DNA of 6,180 nucleotides from contig URLP01000105.1 in NCBI GenBank assembly GCA_900548635.1, forward strand, positions 1 to 6,180, in the 5' to 3' direction. A program made the translations under genes and the position numbers. This stretch comes from an uncultured Megasphaera sp. Its GTDB lineage: Bacteria > Bacillota > Negativicutes > Veillonellales > Megasphaeraceae. Positions 1-5,453 of this stretch are shown one piece after another. How positions within the stretch are numbered: the stretch's first letter is position 1; each line of letters opens with the position of its first letter. The notes beneath the pieces are model-generated. The model worked only from the letters and a program-made list of their open reading frames with translations. It was not told where the DNA came from and ran no database searches.

Positions 1-300
1 CAGGCGACCGACGGCCAGGTCCATGTCGTCGTAAATGACGTAAACATCGGGCTGGTCGATTTTATACCAGCGCATGAGCGGGCCGACGGCGCGGCCGCTT
101 TCGTTCATGTAGGTCTGAGGCTTGACGAGGATAACTTTCTCCCCGTCGACCGTGGTCTGGGCGACAAGGGCCTCCATCCGGTCCTGCCACAAGGTGACAT
201 GCCAGCGCTTGGCGAGTTCATCGACGACGCGAAAACCCGTGTTGTGTTTCGATTCTTCATATTGGCGGCCCGGATTGCCCAGGCCTACGATCATATGCAC
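1..300 (-). CDS. pth: Peptidyl-tRNA hydrolase (Pth), N-terminal 100 residues, truncated by window edge
   Basis: Pth cleaves the ester bond of peptidyl-tRNAs released from stalled ribosomes and so recycles tRNA in the cytoplasm. Translating the minus strand from 300 gives an N-terminus reading (V/M)-H-M-I-V-G-L-G-N-P-G, followed by the family signatures HNTGF (near residues 20-24, containing the catalytic His region), KPQTYMNESG (near 64-73) and YDDMDL (near 91-96). The start chosen is GTG at 300, not the ATG at 294. A Shine-Dalgarno AAGGGA at 307-312 sits 6 bases before GTG but 12 before ATG, and GTG gives the usual family length ahead of the IVGLGNPG motif. The gene follows prs with a 10-base gap, and its ribosome binding site overlaps the prs stop codon, which suggests translational coupling. 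Known Pth proteins are about 185-210 residues, so roughly half lies outside the window. Identification is firm; only the start is debatable. Confidence 0.96.
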   Translation of the reverse strand, partial: MHMIVGLGNPGRQYEESKHNTGFRVVDELAKRWHVTLWQDRMEALVAQTTVDGEKVILVKPQTYMNESGRAVGPLMRWYKIDQPDVYVIYDDMDLAVGRL

Positions 301-306
301 GATGAA

Positions 307-312
307 TCCCTT
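307..312 (-). promoter_or_regulatory. Ribosome binding site of pth, overlapping the prs stop codon
   Basis: AAGGGA on the minus strand overlaps the last two bases of the prs TAA stop (311-313) and lies 6 bases before the GTG at 300. It decides the GTG start over the ATG at 294 and suggests that ribosomes finishing prs can reinitiate on pth. Confidence 0.65.
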
Positions 313-1276
313 ATTTATCGAAGAGACGGCTTACGGAAACGTCGTGGAAGATGCGCATGATAGCTTCGCCGAGGAGCGGTGCAACAGAGAGGACTTTAAT
401 CTTGTCGATCTGTTTTTCTTTCGGCAGGGGAATGGTGTTGGTGATGATCAGTTCAGAGATGACCGATTTCTGGATGCGTTCGACAGCCGGGTCGGTGAGG
501 ACAGCATGAGCGCAGGCAGCAAAGACGCGGGCAGCGCCTCTGTCTTTCAGGGCCTTGGCACCGCCGCAGAGGGAGCCGGCTGTATCGACGATGTCGTCGA
601 CGAGGATGCAGGTCTTGCCTTCGATGTCGCCGATGATGTTCATGACTTCAGCAACGCCCGGACGGGGACGGCGTTTTTCGATGATGGCAATCGGTGCATT
701 GACGCGGTCAGCGAGGTCGCGGGCACGCGTTACGCCGCCGAGGTCAGGAGAAACGACGACGATGTCGCCCATATCGGTTTCTTCTTTTTTCTGGTTGATG
801 TATTTAGCGATGATCGAAGCCGAGCCGAGGTGATCGACAGGAATGTCGAAGAAGCCCTGGATCTGGCCGGCATGGAGGTCCATCGTAACGACGCGGGTGA
901 TGCCGGACGTCGTCATCAAATCAGCTACCAGTTTGGATGTAATCGGTTCACGGCCGCGGGTCTTGCGGTCCTGACGTGCATAACCATAATACGGAACAAC
1001 GGCGGTAATATGTTTAGCCGAAGCGCGTTTGAGGGCGTCTGCCATGATGAGCAGTTCCATGAGGGTGTCGTTGGCCGGCTGGCATGTCGGCTGGATGACG
1101 AATACATCTTTACCGCGGACGCTTTCGTCGATCATGACCTGGATTTCACCGTTGTTGAATTTGCCAACAAAAGCTTTGCCCAGTTCCAAACCGAGGTAAT
1201 CAGCAATTTCCTTTGCCAATTCCGGATTGGCGTTGCCCGTAAAAATCTTCAGCTTTTTCCCGTCTTCGTAACTCAT
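311..1276 (-). CDS. prs: Ribose-phosphate pyrophosphokinase (PRPP synthetase)
   Basis: The enzyme transfers pyrophosphate from ATP to ribose 5-phosphate, making PRPP for purine, pyrimidine, histidine, tryptophan and NAD synthesis in the cytoplasm. The 321-residue product has the normal length of class I enzymes. Visible signatures are FNNGEIQV (40-47), the flexible ATP loop YARQDRKTRGREPIT (99-113), MDLHAGQ with the catalytic-region His135, SPDLGGVTRARDLA (176-189), EKRRP with Lys201, and the PRPP-binding loop VDDIVDTAGS (226-235). The loop ends in Ser where many relatives have Thr, a mild substitution. The ATG at 1276 is preceded at 6 bases by AGGGAGG (1283-1289). The gene lies 43 bases after glmU with no hairpin terminator between them, and 10 bases before pth, so the three are probably one transcript. 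This matches the glmU-prs...pth order known in Bacillus. Identification is secure. Confidence 0.98.
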   Translation of the reverse strand: MSYEDGKKLKIFTGNANPELAKEIADYLGLELGKAFVGKFNNGEIQVMIDESVRGKDVFVIQPTCQPANDTLMELLIMADALKRASAKHITAVVPYYGYARQDRKTRGREPITSKLVADLMTTSGITRVVTMDLHAGQIQGFFDIPVDHLGSASIIAKYINQKKEETDMGDIVVVSPDLGGVTRARDLADRVNAPIAIIEKRRPRPGVAEVMNIIGDIEGKTCILVDDIVDTAGSLCGGAKALKDRGAARVFAACAHAVLTDPAVERIQKSVISELIITNTIPLPKEKQIDKIKVLSVAPLLGEAIMRIFHDVSVSRLFDK

Positions 1277-1282
1277 AGTGAG

Positions 1283-1289
1283 CCTCCCT
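1283..1289 (-). promoter_or_regulatory. Ribosome binding site of prs
   Basis: AGGGAGG on the minus strand lies 6 bases before the prs ATG. The surrounding 10-mer CAGGGAGGCT also occurs unchanged in front of glmU (2702-2711), so both genes have the same strong Shine-Dalgarno segment. Confidence 0.75.
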
Positions 1290-1319
1290 GTGTAAGTAGT
1301 GTGAATGTCTTATGAAATT

Positions 1320-2693
1320 TTATTTCTTATATGTATCATCCTTGACCCAGCCTTCGATGTTGCGCTGCCGTGCGCGAGCCACCGAAAGGGCTTTGGCCGG
1401 AATGTTCTTGGTAATCGTCGAGCCTGCGCCGACATAGGCGTAGTCCCCGACGGTGACCGGCGCGACGAGGTTGCTGTTGCAGCCTACGAAGGCATGGTCG
1501 CCAATGGTCGTGCGGTGCTTGATCTTGCCGTCATAATTGACAGTGATCGTGCCGCAGCCGATATTGACGCCGCTGCCGACATCGCTGTCGCCGATATAAC
1601 TGAGATGAGGCAGTTTCGTGCCGTCGCCGACAGTGGAGTTCTTGACTTCCATGTAGTTGCCGACTTTGACGTGGTTGCCGATGACCGTATTGGGACGGAA
1701 ATGGACGAACGGGCCGATTTCGCAGCCGTTCTTGATTTCGCAGTCATGGGCGTACATAAACTGGGCGTGGTCATCATCGCCCATCTTGACGTTGGTCATG
1801 CGGACATAAGGGCCGATCTGACAGCCTTCGCCGATGACCGTATCCCCTTCGAGGATAGTGCCCGGATAGAGGACCGTGTCGCGGCCGACAGTGACCGTCG
1901 TGTCGACATAGGTATTATTCGGGTCGATGATGGAAACGCCGTCCGTCATGAGCTGGTCCAGTTTGCGCTGGCGCAGGACTTTTTCGGCTTCTGCCATCTG
2001 CTGACGCGAGTTTACACCGAGGGTTTCCGCATACGTCGGCGCTGCAAAGGCGCTGACGACCTTGCCGGAGGAAACGAGCATGCCGATGATATCCGTCAGG
2101 TAATATTCACCCTGGGCATTGTCGTTAGTGACATTGTGGAGCATATCCCAGAGAAGGGACATGTCAAAACAGTAAATGCCGGCGTTTACTTCGTCGACAG
2201 CCAGTTCTTCCGGCGTGCCGTCTTTCTGTTCGACGATTTTGACGACCTGGCCCTGGGCGTTGCGGATGATGCGTCCGTAACCTGTCGGGTCCGGCATATG
2301 TGCTGTCAGGATCGTCGCAGCGGCGCCGCTTTCTTCATGGCAGTGGATGAGGGATGTAAACGTTTCGGCCGTTACCAGCGGCGTATCGCCGCAGGTGACG
2401 AGGAGCGTTCCCTCTTCCCCTTTGAGAAGCGGTTCTGCCTGGAGGACAGCATGGCCTGTACCGAGCTGTTCCTTCTGCATGACCGTTTCGGCCTGATCGC
2501 CGAGATAGTCACGGACCGTTTCACCGCCAAAACCGACGACAACGACCTGGCGCTGCGTTCCGGCTGCTTTGACGGCGCGCAGTACCTGTTCGACCATCGG
2601 GACGCCGCCGACTTTATGCAGGACCTTGGGAAACTTCGATTTCATCCGCGTCCCCTTGCCGGCAGCGAGAATTAATGCAATAGTATTTTTCAT
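1320..2693 (-). CDS. glmU: Bifunctional UDP-N-acetylglucosamine pyrophosphorylase / glucosamine-1-phosphate N-acetyltransferase
   Basis: GlmU acetylates glucosamine 1-phosphate with acetyl-CoA and then couples it to UTP, giving UDP-GlcNAc for peptidoglycan and lipid A. The 457-residue length is standard. The N-terminal uridyltransferase half shows LAAGKGTRMKS...FPKVL (9-25), QLGTGHAV (76-83), GDTPL with metal-binding Asp103, VEQKD (Glu155), EVNAGIY (Asn170) and GVNSR (Asn228). The C-terminal left-handed beta-helix (about 260-445) shows FRP (Arg333), EVKNS (Lys351), PHLSYIGD (catalytic-type His363, Tyr366), NIGCGTITVNYDGK (Asn386) and SVARARQ (437-443). Both active sites therefore look intact. 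The ATG at 2693 is preceded by AGGGAGG (2704-2710) at 10 bases. It is the first gene of the probable glmU-prs-pth operon. A strong terminator lies upstream, between it and the next minus-strand gene, so it probably has its own promoter. Confidence 0.98.
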   Translation of the reverse strand: MKNTIALILAAGKGTRMKSKFPKVLHKVGGVPMVEQVLRAVKAAGTQRQVVVVGFGGETVRDYLGDQAETVMQKEQLGTGHAVLQAEPLLKGEEGTLLVTCGDTPLVTAETFTSLIHCHEESGAAATILTAHMPDPTGYGRIIRNAQGQVVKIVEQKDGTPEELAVDEVNAGIYCFDMSLLWDMLHNVTNDNAQGEYYLTDIIGMLVSSGKVVSAFAAPTYAETLGVNSRQQMAEAEKVLRQRKLDQLMTDGVSIIDPNNTYVDTTVTVGRDTVLYPGTILEGDTVIGEGCQIGPYVRMTNVKMGDDDHAQFMYAHDCEIKNGCEIGPFVHFRPNTVIGNHVKVGNYMEVKNSTVGDGTKLPHLSYIGDSDVGSGVNIGCGTITVNYDGKIKHRTTIGDHAFVGCNSNLVAPVTVGDYAYVGAGSTITKNIPAKALSVARARQRNIEGWVKDDTYKK

Positions 2694-2703
2694 CCAGTTA
2701 TAG

Positions 2704-2710
2704 CCTCCCT
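2704..2710 (-). promoter_or_regulatory. Ribosome binding site of glmU
   Basis: AGGGAGG on the minus strand lies 10 bases before the glmU ATG at 2693. This spacing is slightly long but acceptable for such a strong match. It supports the ATG that gives the family N-terminus with LAAGKGTR at residues 9-16. Confidence 0.65.
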
Positions 2711-2722
2711 GAATTCCATAAC

Positions 2723-2751
2723 TATATAATGTCCATTTAAGGATAACACAA
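2723..2751 (-). promoter_or_regulatory. Candidate sigma70-type promoter for the glmU operon (weak)
   Basis: On the minus strand TTGTGT (2746-2751) and TATATA (2723-2728) are separated by 17 bases. Each matches the consensus only partly: TTG of TTGACA, and four of six for TATAAT. The T8 stretch of the adjacent homopyrimidine tract lies just upstream of the -35 and might help as an UP-like element. The call rests mostly on position, because a terminator upstream means glmU needs a promoter here. An overlapping TATAGT (2721-2726) with 19-base spacing is an alternative. Confidence 0.35.
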
Positions 2752-2754
2752 AAC

Positions 2755-2772
2755 GGGGGGAAAAAAAAGGGG
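2755..2772. repeat. Homopurine run G6-A8-G4
   Basis: The plus strand reads six G, eight A and four G without interruption, so the minus strand (the glmU sense strand) is pure pyrimidine. It continues rightwards into CTGGCACA, giving a segment that resembles one arm of a rho-independent terminator preceded by an A-tract. I found no matching second arm nearby. It may be a terminator remnant or a structural or UP-like element; the function is unknown. Confidence 0.6.
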
Positions 2773-2796
2773 CTGGCACATTAAGGTACTTCTCTA

Positions 2797-2834
2797 TCGT
2801 TTGCCGTGGGATGCGGGAATTCTTCGGCAAACGA
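2797..2834. repeat. Perfect 10-bp inverted repeat in the glmU upstream region
   Basis: TCGTTTGCCG (2797-2806) and its exact complement CGGCAAACGA (2825-2834) flank an 18-base centre that contains a GAATTC palindrome. No T-run follows on either strand, so it is not a normal terminator. It lies about 45 bases upstream of the candidate glmU -35 box and just downstream of the terminator of the preceding gene. It could be a binding site for a dimeric regulator or an RNA hairpin in read-through transcripts. The structure is seen directly; the function is not known. Confidence 0.7.
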
Positions 2835-2854
2835 CGAACGCCAAAGGAACCACG

Positions 2855-2895
2855 AAAAAAAAGGGCTCGCCGCGTCAGGCGGCAGCCCTTTTTTT
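2855..2895 (-). terminator. Rho-independent terminator of the 3D-domain gene, potentially bidirectional
   Basis: The arms AAGGGCT-C-GCCGC (2861-2873) and GCGGC-AGCCCTT (2879-2890) form a 12-bp stem with one bulged C and the 5-base loop GTCAG. It is flanked by A8 on the left (2855-2862) and T7 on the right (2889-2895), so a U-run follows the hairpin on both strands. On the minus strand it starts only a few bases after the stop codon at 2900-2902, which makes it the terminator of that gene. It also separates that gene from the glmU operon. Confidence 0.92.
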
Positions 2896-2899
2896 CTTA

Positions 2900-3487
2900 T
2901 TAAAGTACGTATACGACGACGTCGCGGCGGCCGAAGTCCAAGGCTTCACTCGTCGAATCCATGGCCAGGTCGATGCGGTCCCCGACGATTGCTCCGCCCG
3001 TATCCGCTGCTACGGCGTAGCCATAGCCTTCGATGTAGAGCTGCGAACCGAGAGGAATAACGTCCGGATCGACGGCAACCATGCCGCGCTGGAGATACTG
3101 ACCCGTTGCCGTGTAGCCGTCACCGCCGCCGTCGGCAGCAGTGTAAGCCGTAGCTTCCATGACTAAACGACGCTGATAGCCTTCTGTCGAAGACGATTCT
3201 TCAGGAACCGGACGGCCGCTGGCTTCCGAGAGGGCTTCCATGGTCGCCGAGCCGACGACACCGTCTGCTTCCAGGCCGTGATCGGACTGGAAGGCTTCGA
3301 CGGCAGCTTCCGTGGAAGGACCGAAGTCGCCATCAGCACTGCCGGACAGATAGCCCGTGTCCTGAAGCATATATTGAACGCTCTGTACAACAGAACCACT
3401 CATTCCCATTTGAACGCTGGCGTAGGACAGAGAAGAAAAAGCAAAAGCAAAGATCATTGTCGCGAATATCAGTATACGATTTCTCAA
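2900..3487 (-). CDS. Secreted cell-wall protein: signal peptide, peptidoglycan-binding domain, C-terminal 3D domain
   Basis: This predicted exported protein probably remodels peptidoglycan. From the TTG at 3487 it has 195 residues. A signal peptide covers 1-23 (MRNR, then a hydrophobic stretch, then SYA before a likely cleavage site). A PG_binding_1-type domain spans about 27-88, with DGDFGPSTEAAVEAFQ (52-67) and DGVVGSAT. A polar linker (about 90-107) leads to a 3D domain (about 108-195) with EATAYT, TGQYLQRGMVAVDP, IPLGS, AADTGG and DRIDL; Asp140, Asp162 and Asp173 are candidates for the conserved aspartates. 3D domains resemble the MltA catalytic core and occur in Firmicute proteins such as YocH and YabE. 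A longer frame opens at 3559, but its TTG lies inside the -35 box of the gene's own promoter and its product would bury the signal peptide. AGAGG (3495-3499) sits 7 bases before the TTG at 3487. Lytic activity is inferred from the family and not shown here. Confidence 0.9.
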   Translation of the reverse strand: MRNRILIFATMIFAFAFSSLSYASVQMGMSGSVVQSVQYMLQDTGYLSGSADGDFGPSTEAAVEAFQSDHGLEADGVVGSATMEALSEASGRPVPEESSSTEGYQRRLVMEATAYTAADGGGDGYTATGQYLQRGMVAVDPDVIPLGSQLYIEGYGYAVAADTGGAIVGDRIDLAMDSTSEALDFGRRDVVVYVL

Positions 3488-3490
3488 AAA

Positions 3491-3499
3491 ACCACCTCT
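3491..3499 (-). promoter_or_regulatory. Ribosome binding site deciding the TTG start of the 3D-domain gene
   Basis: AGAGGTGGT on the minus strand resembles the AGGAGGTG anti-16S core. Its AGAGG part ends 7 bases before the TTG at 3487. No comparable site precedes the in-frame TTG at 3559. Confidence 0.75.
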
Positions 3500-3530
3500 T
3501 TGAACGAACACAATATCGAGTACGTCCTGA

Positions 3531-3559
3531 ATTATAGCAAACTTCCCACTATAAGTCAA
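3531..3559 (-). promoter_or_regulatory. Near-consensus sigma70-type promoter of the 3D-domain gene
   Basis: On the minus strand TTGACT (3554-3559) and a perfect TATAAT (3531-3536) are separated by exactly 17 bases. Transcription would begin near 3524, giving a leader of about 37 bases before the TTG start at 3487. The -35 differs from consensus only in the last base, so strong constitutive expression is expected. The gene therefore does not depend on read-through from the ClC gene. Confidence 0.88.
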
Positions 3560-3701
3560 AAAAATAGATAAATATAATTAACTTTTGATAGATTTATTCT
3601 CTGTTCTGCACATTTTCTATATTGTGTATGGCCGATAATGCTCAACTTCGAAGTGTATTTTTTAGTATCTGGTAATAAAATTTTATAATTATTATGCATT
3701 T
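3560..3701. other. AT-rich spacer between the ClC gene and the 3D-domain gene
   Basis: No gene is visible. The spacer carries a 10-bp perfect palindrome ACTTCGAAGT (3645-3654). It also carries a nested, purely A/T symmetric element at 3673-3694, made of the 12-bp palindrome ATAAAATTTTAT (3675-3686) between TAATAA and TTATTA. I see no GC-rich hairpin with a U-run, so the end of the ClC transcript has no obvious intrinsic terminator here. Confidence 0.6.
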
Positions 3702-5285
3702 TTACGTTTCTTTAAACTCTGTTTTCTCTACAATATTTCTTATGGCTTCCGCCCCTTCGACCGAACCTGTGAGGACGTAAATATAGTCTCCTGCACGCAG
3801 ACACGTATCATCATCGGGGATGATGTCATCGTCGCCGCGCTTGACATCGACGATGACCGTATGGGCCGGCCAGGAGATGCGGCCGATGTAGCGGCCGTCG
3901 GCAAGGCTGCCGCTGGCGACGGTCAGTTCCAGGATATTACGCCGTTCCTTGGACGATAAGACCGGCTTATGCTTAGCCAGGTTGCGCTGCAGGAGGGCTT
4001 CGTAAATCGGCTGGCCGTGACAAAGCTGTGCCGTGACCAGGGCGACGAGGGAGGCCATACAGAGGACGAGCAGGTGTTCATAGGAATTTGTCATTTCCAT
4101 AATGAGGATCGTGCCTGTCACCGGTGACTGGACAGAGGCGGCGAAAAAGGCGGCCATGGAAATGACAACGATATTCGATAAATAATACGATGAAATAAGG
4201 CCGAGCTGAATGAAGATAATGCCTGTAATCGCCCCGGTCAGGGCGCCGAGGACGAGCATGGGCAGGAAGAAGCCGCCGGGCACGCCGCAGCCGTAACTAA
4301 CCAGAGTGAAGAAGAATTTGCCGAGCAGCAGGAGAGCGAAGACTTTCAGGGACAGCGGCAGGGTATAGAGGTTGTTGACCAGGTCGTTGCCGCCGCCGAG
4401 GACATCGGGGAAAACATAGCCCAAAATGCCGGCAGTGACGAGGGCGAAGGCGATGCGCATGTAGTTGTTGCGAAAGACGGGCAGGTCATAGAAATAATGG
4501 ATGTTCAAGAGGCCTTTGTTGAAAATAATTCCCGCAATTCCCATGATGATACCCAAGAGGACGGCGAGCCACATATAGCGCATGGGAAAAGGCGGCAGCA
4601 TGCCGAAATGGAAGACCGATTCCCGGCCGAAAACGTAGCGGCTGACCATGGTCGCCAGGAGAGCCGCCGCCATAGACGGCGCCAGGACGACGCCGGAAAA
4701 ATTTCGGTGCAGTTCTTCCAGGGCGAACATGACGCCTGCCAGGGGCGCGTTGAAAGCTGCCGCCAAGCCGGCACTGGCACCAGCCGTAATCAAGTAGCGT
4801 TCTTCCATGCGCGTCCGCCCCAGGGCCCGGCTCAGGCCCTGAGCGGTGACGGCGCCGATCTGGATGGACGGCCCTTCCCGGCCCAGGGAAAGGCCGAGGC
4901 CGATGCCGACGATGCCGCCGACGAGCTTGACCCAGAGGATGCGCAGCCAGCGCATGCGAATAGCGCCGAGGATGACGCCTTTGACCTGGGGGATGCCGCT
5001 GCCGCCGGCGTTCGGTTCATAGATGCCGAGACGCCAGAGGAGGAAGGCCGCCGCCAGGAGAACGACGAACCAGAGAGCATTGACGCCCAGACCGCTGACG
5101 TTTAGGACGTTGGCATAGAACCACTGGCGCCAGACCGTCCCCGTTTCTAGGCCCCAGCGGAAGAAACTGATGACCGTCCCCGACAGGATGCCGACGGCGA
5201 TGCCTTCAAAGAAGAGACGCAGGCGGAAGCGCGGCCAATAGCGCAGGGCCCGCAGCGTTTCCACCAATTGTCTGTCGATATGCAT
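3702..5285 (-). CDS. ClC-family H+/Cl- exchange transporter with C-terminal TrkA_C domain
   Basis: This integral inner-membrane antiporter probably exchanges chloride for protons. The 527-residue product shows the ClC selectivity motifs GSGIP (95-99), GREGPSIQIG (135-144; Glu137 is the gating glutamate) and GGFFLP (337-342). It also has NAPLAGVMFALEE, where Glu191 matches the proton glutamate Glu203 of E. coli ClcA, and GQPIY, where Tyr428 matches the chloride-coordinating Tyr445. Keeping both glutamates argues for an exchanger, not a channel; a Ser at the first motif argues for chloride and not the fluoride-type subfamily. Hydrophobic segments fill about 25-420. Residues about 452-515 form a soluble TrkA_C (RCK_C) domain, ending in RAGDYIYVLTG, which may bind a regulatory ligand. 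I chose the ATG at 5285: AAAGGA (5294-5299) is 8 bases away, whereas it abuts or overlaps the in-frame ATG at 5294, which would add three residues. The gene is monocistronic by context and divergent from the amidohydrolase. Acid resistance or ion homeostasis is a plausible role, by analogy only. Confidence 0.95.
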   Translation of the reverse strand: MHIDRQLVETLRALRYWPRFRLRLFFEGIAVGILSGTVISFFRWGLETGTVWRQWFYANVLNVSGLGVNALWFVVLLAAAFLLWRLGIYEPNAGGSGIPQVKGVILGAIRMRWLRILWVKLVGGIVGIGLGLSLGREGPSIQIGAVTAQGLSRALGRTRMEERYLITAGASAGLAAAFNAPLAGVMFALEELHRNFSGVVLAPSMAAALLATMVSRYVFGRESVFHFGMLPPFPMRYMWLAVLLGIIMGIAGIIFNKGLLNIHYFYDLPVFRNNYMRIAFALVTAGILGYVFPDVLGGGNDLVNNLYTLPLSLKVFALLLLGKFFFTLVSYGCGVPGGFFLPMLVLGALTGAITGIIFIQLGLISSYYLSNIVVISMAAFFAASVQSPVTGTILIMEMTNSYEHLLVLCMASLVALVTAQLCHGQPIYEALLQRNLAKHKPVLSSKERRNILELTVASGSLADGRYIGRISWPAHTVIVDVKRGDDDIIPDDDTCLRAGDYIYVLTGSVEGAEAIRNIVEKTEFKET

Positions 5286-5293
5286 AATGTTCA

Positions 5294-5299
5294 TCCTTT
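5294..5299 (-). promoter_or_regulatory. Ribosome binding site deciding the ClC start
   Basis: AAAGGA on the minus strand ends 8 bases before the ATG at 5285. It overlaps the first base of the in-frame ATG at 5294, leaving that codon no usable spacing. The site favours the shorter protein by three residues. Confidence 0.6.
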
Positions 5300-5332
5300 C
5301 AATTTTCTTTTATACTATAATAATATGCTGTT

Positions 5333-5341
5333 ATTATAGCA
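5333..5341 (-). promoter_or_regulatory. Extended -10 promoter of the ClC gene
   Basis: The minus strand reads TGCTATAAT: a perfect TATAAT (5333-5338) preceded by the TGn extension. No good -35 hexamer is found 16-18 bases upstream, as expected for extended -10 promoters. Transcription would begin near 5326, leaving a leader of about 40 bases. Other TATA-like strings nearer the gene (5311-5325) are possible alternatives. Confidence 0.6.
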
Positions 5342-5376
5342 CAGCCGCGAAAGTTTAACGATTCCGTAAATTTTCA

Positions 5377-5416
5377 CTTGCCAATCCCTAATTTTTACGC
5401 CGCAGGCCTTGGCAAG
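5377..5416. repeat. 8-bp inverted repeat in the divergent intergenic region
   Basis: CTTGCCAA (5377-5384) and TTGGCAAG (5409-5416) flank a 24-base centre; an A7 run follows on the plus strand. There is no T-run after the repeat on either strand, so it does not act as a simple terminator. It lies upstream of the extended -10 ClC promoter and could be an operator, but nothing in the sequence shows which protein would bind. Confidence 0.5.
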
Positions 5417-5434
5417 AAAAAAAGAGCATCGTCT

Positions 5435-5444
5435 TTTTCGAAAA
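5435..5444. repeat. TTTTCGAAAA palindrome next to a CGAAAAG direct repeat
   Basis: A 10-bp perfect palindrome lies immediately beside two copies of CGAAAAG (5439-5445 and 5448-5454) that run straight into the heptamer tandem array. It is short and AT-rich, so chance is possible. Confidence 0.4.
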
Positions 5445-5453
5445 GCCCGAAAA

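Noticed and set aside
122..1315. Long plus-strand open frame of 397 codons opposite prs
   Set aside because: It lies antisense to a fully convincing prs, has no recognisable domain, and its Asp/Val/Ala-rich composition is typical of a shadow frame of a GC-rich gene.
1277..1319. Separate promoter or terminator between glmU and prs
   Set aside because: The 43 bases hold a strong ribosome binding site but no hairpin with a U-run and no convincing -35/-10 pair, so co-transcription is simpler.
1305..2675. Long plus-strand open frame of 456 codons opposite glmU
   Set aside because: It is antisense to glmU for almost its entire length, with low-complexity D/A/V/R composition and no recognisable motif.
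2801..3166. Two short plus-strand open frames across the terminator and the 3D-domain gene
   Set aside because: They run through the terminator hairpin and antisense to the 3D domain, with no recognisable protein features.
4497..5105. Plus-strand open frame of 202 codons opposite the ClC gene
   Set aside because: It is highly polar, rich in D/E/Q/R/H, and is the complement of membrane-segment codons; it has no domain and no convincing start site.
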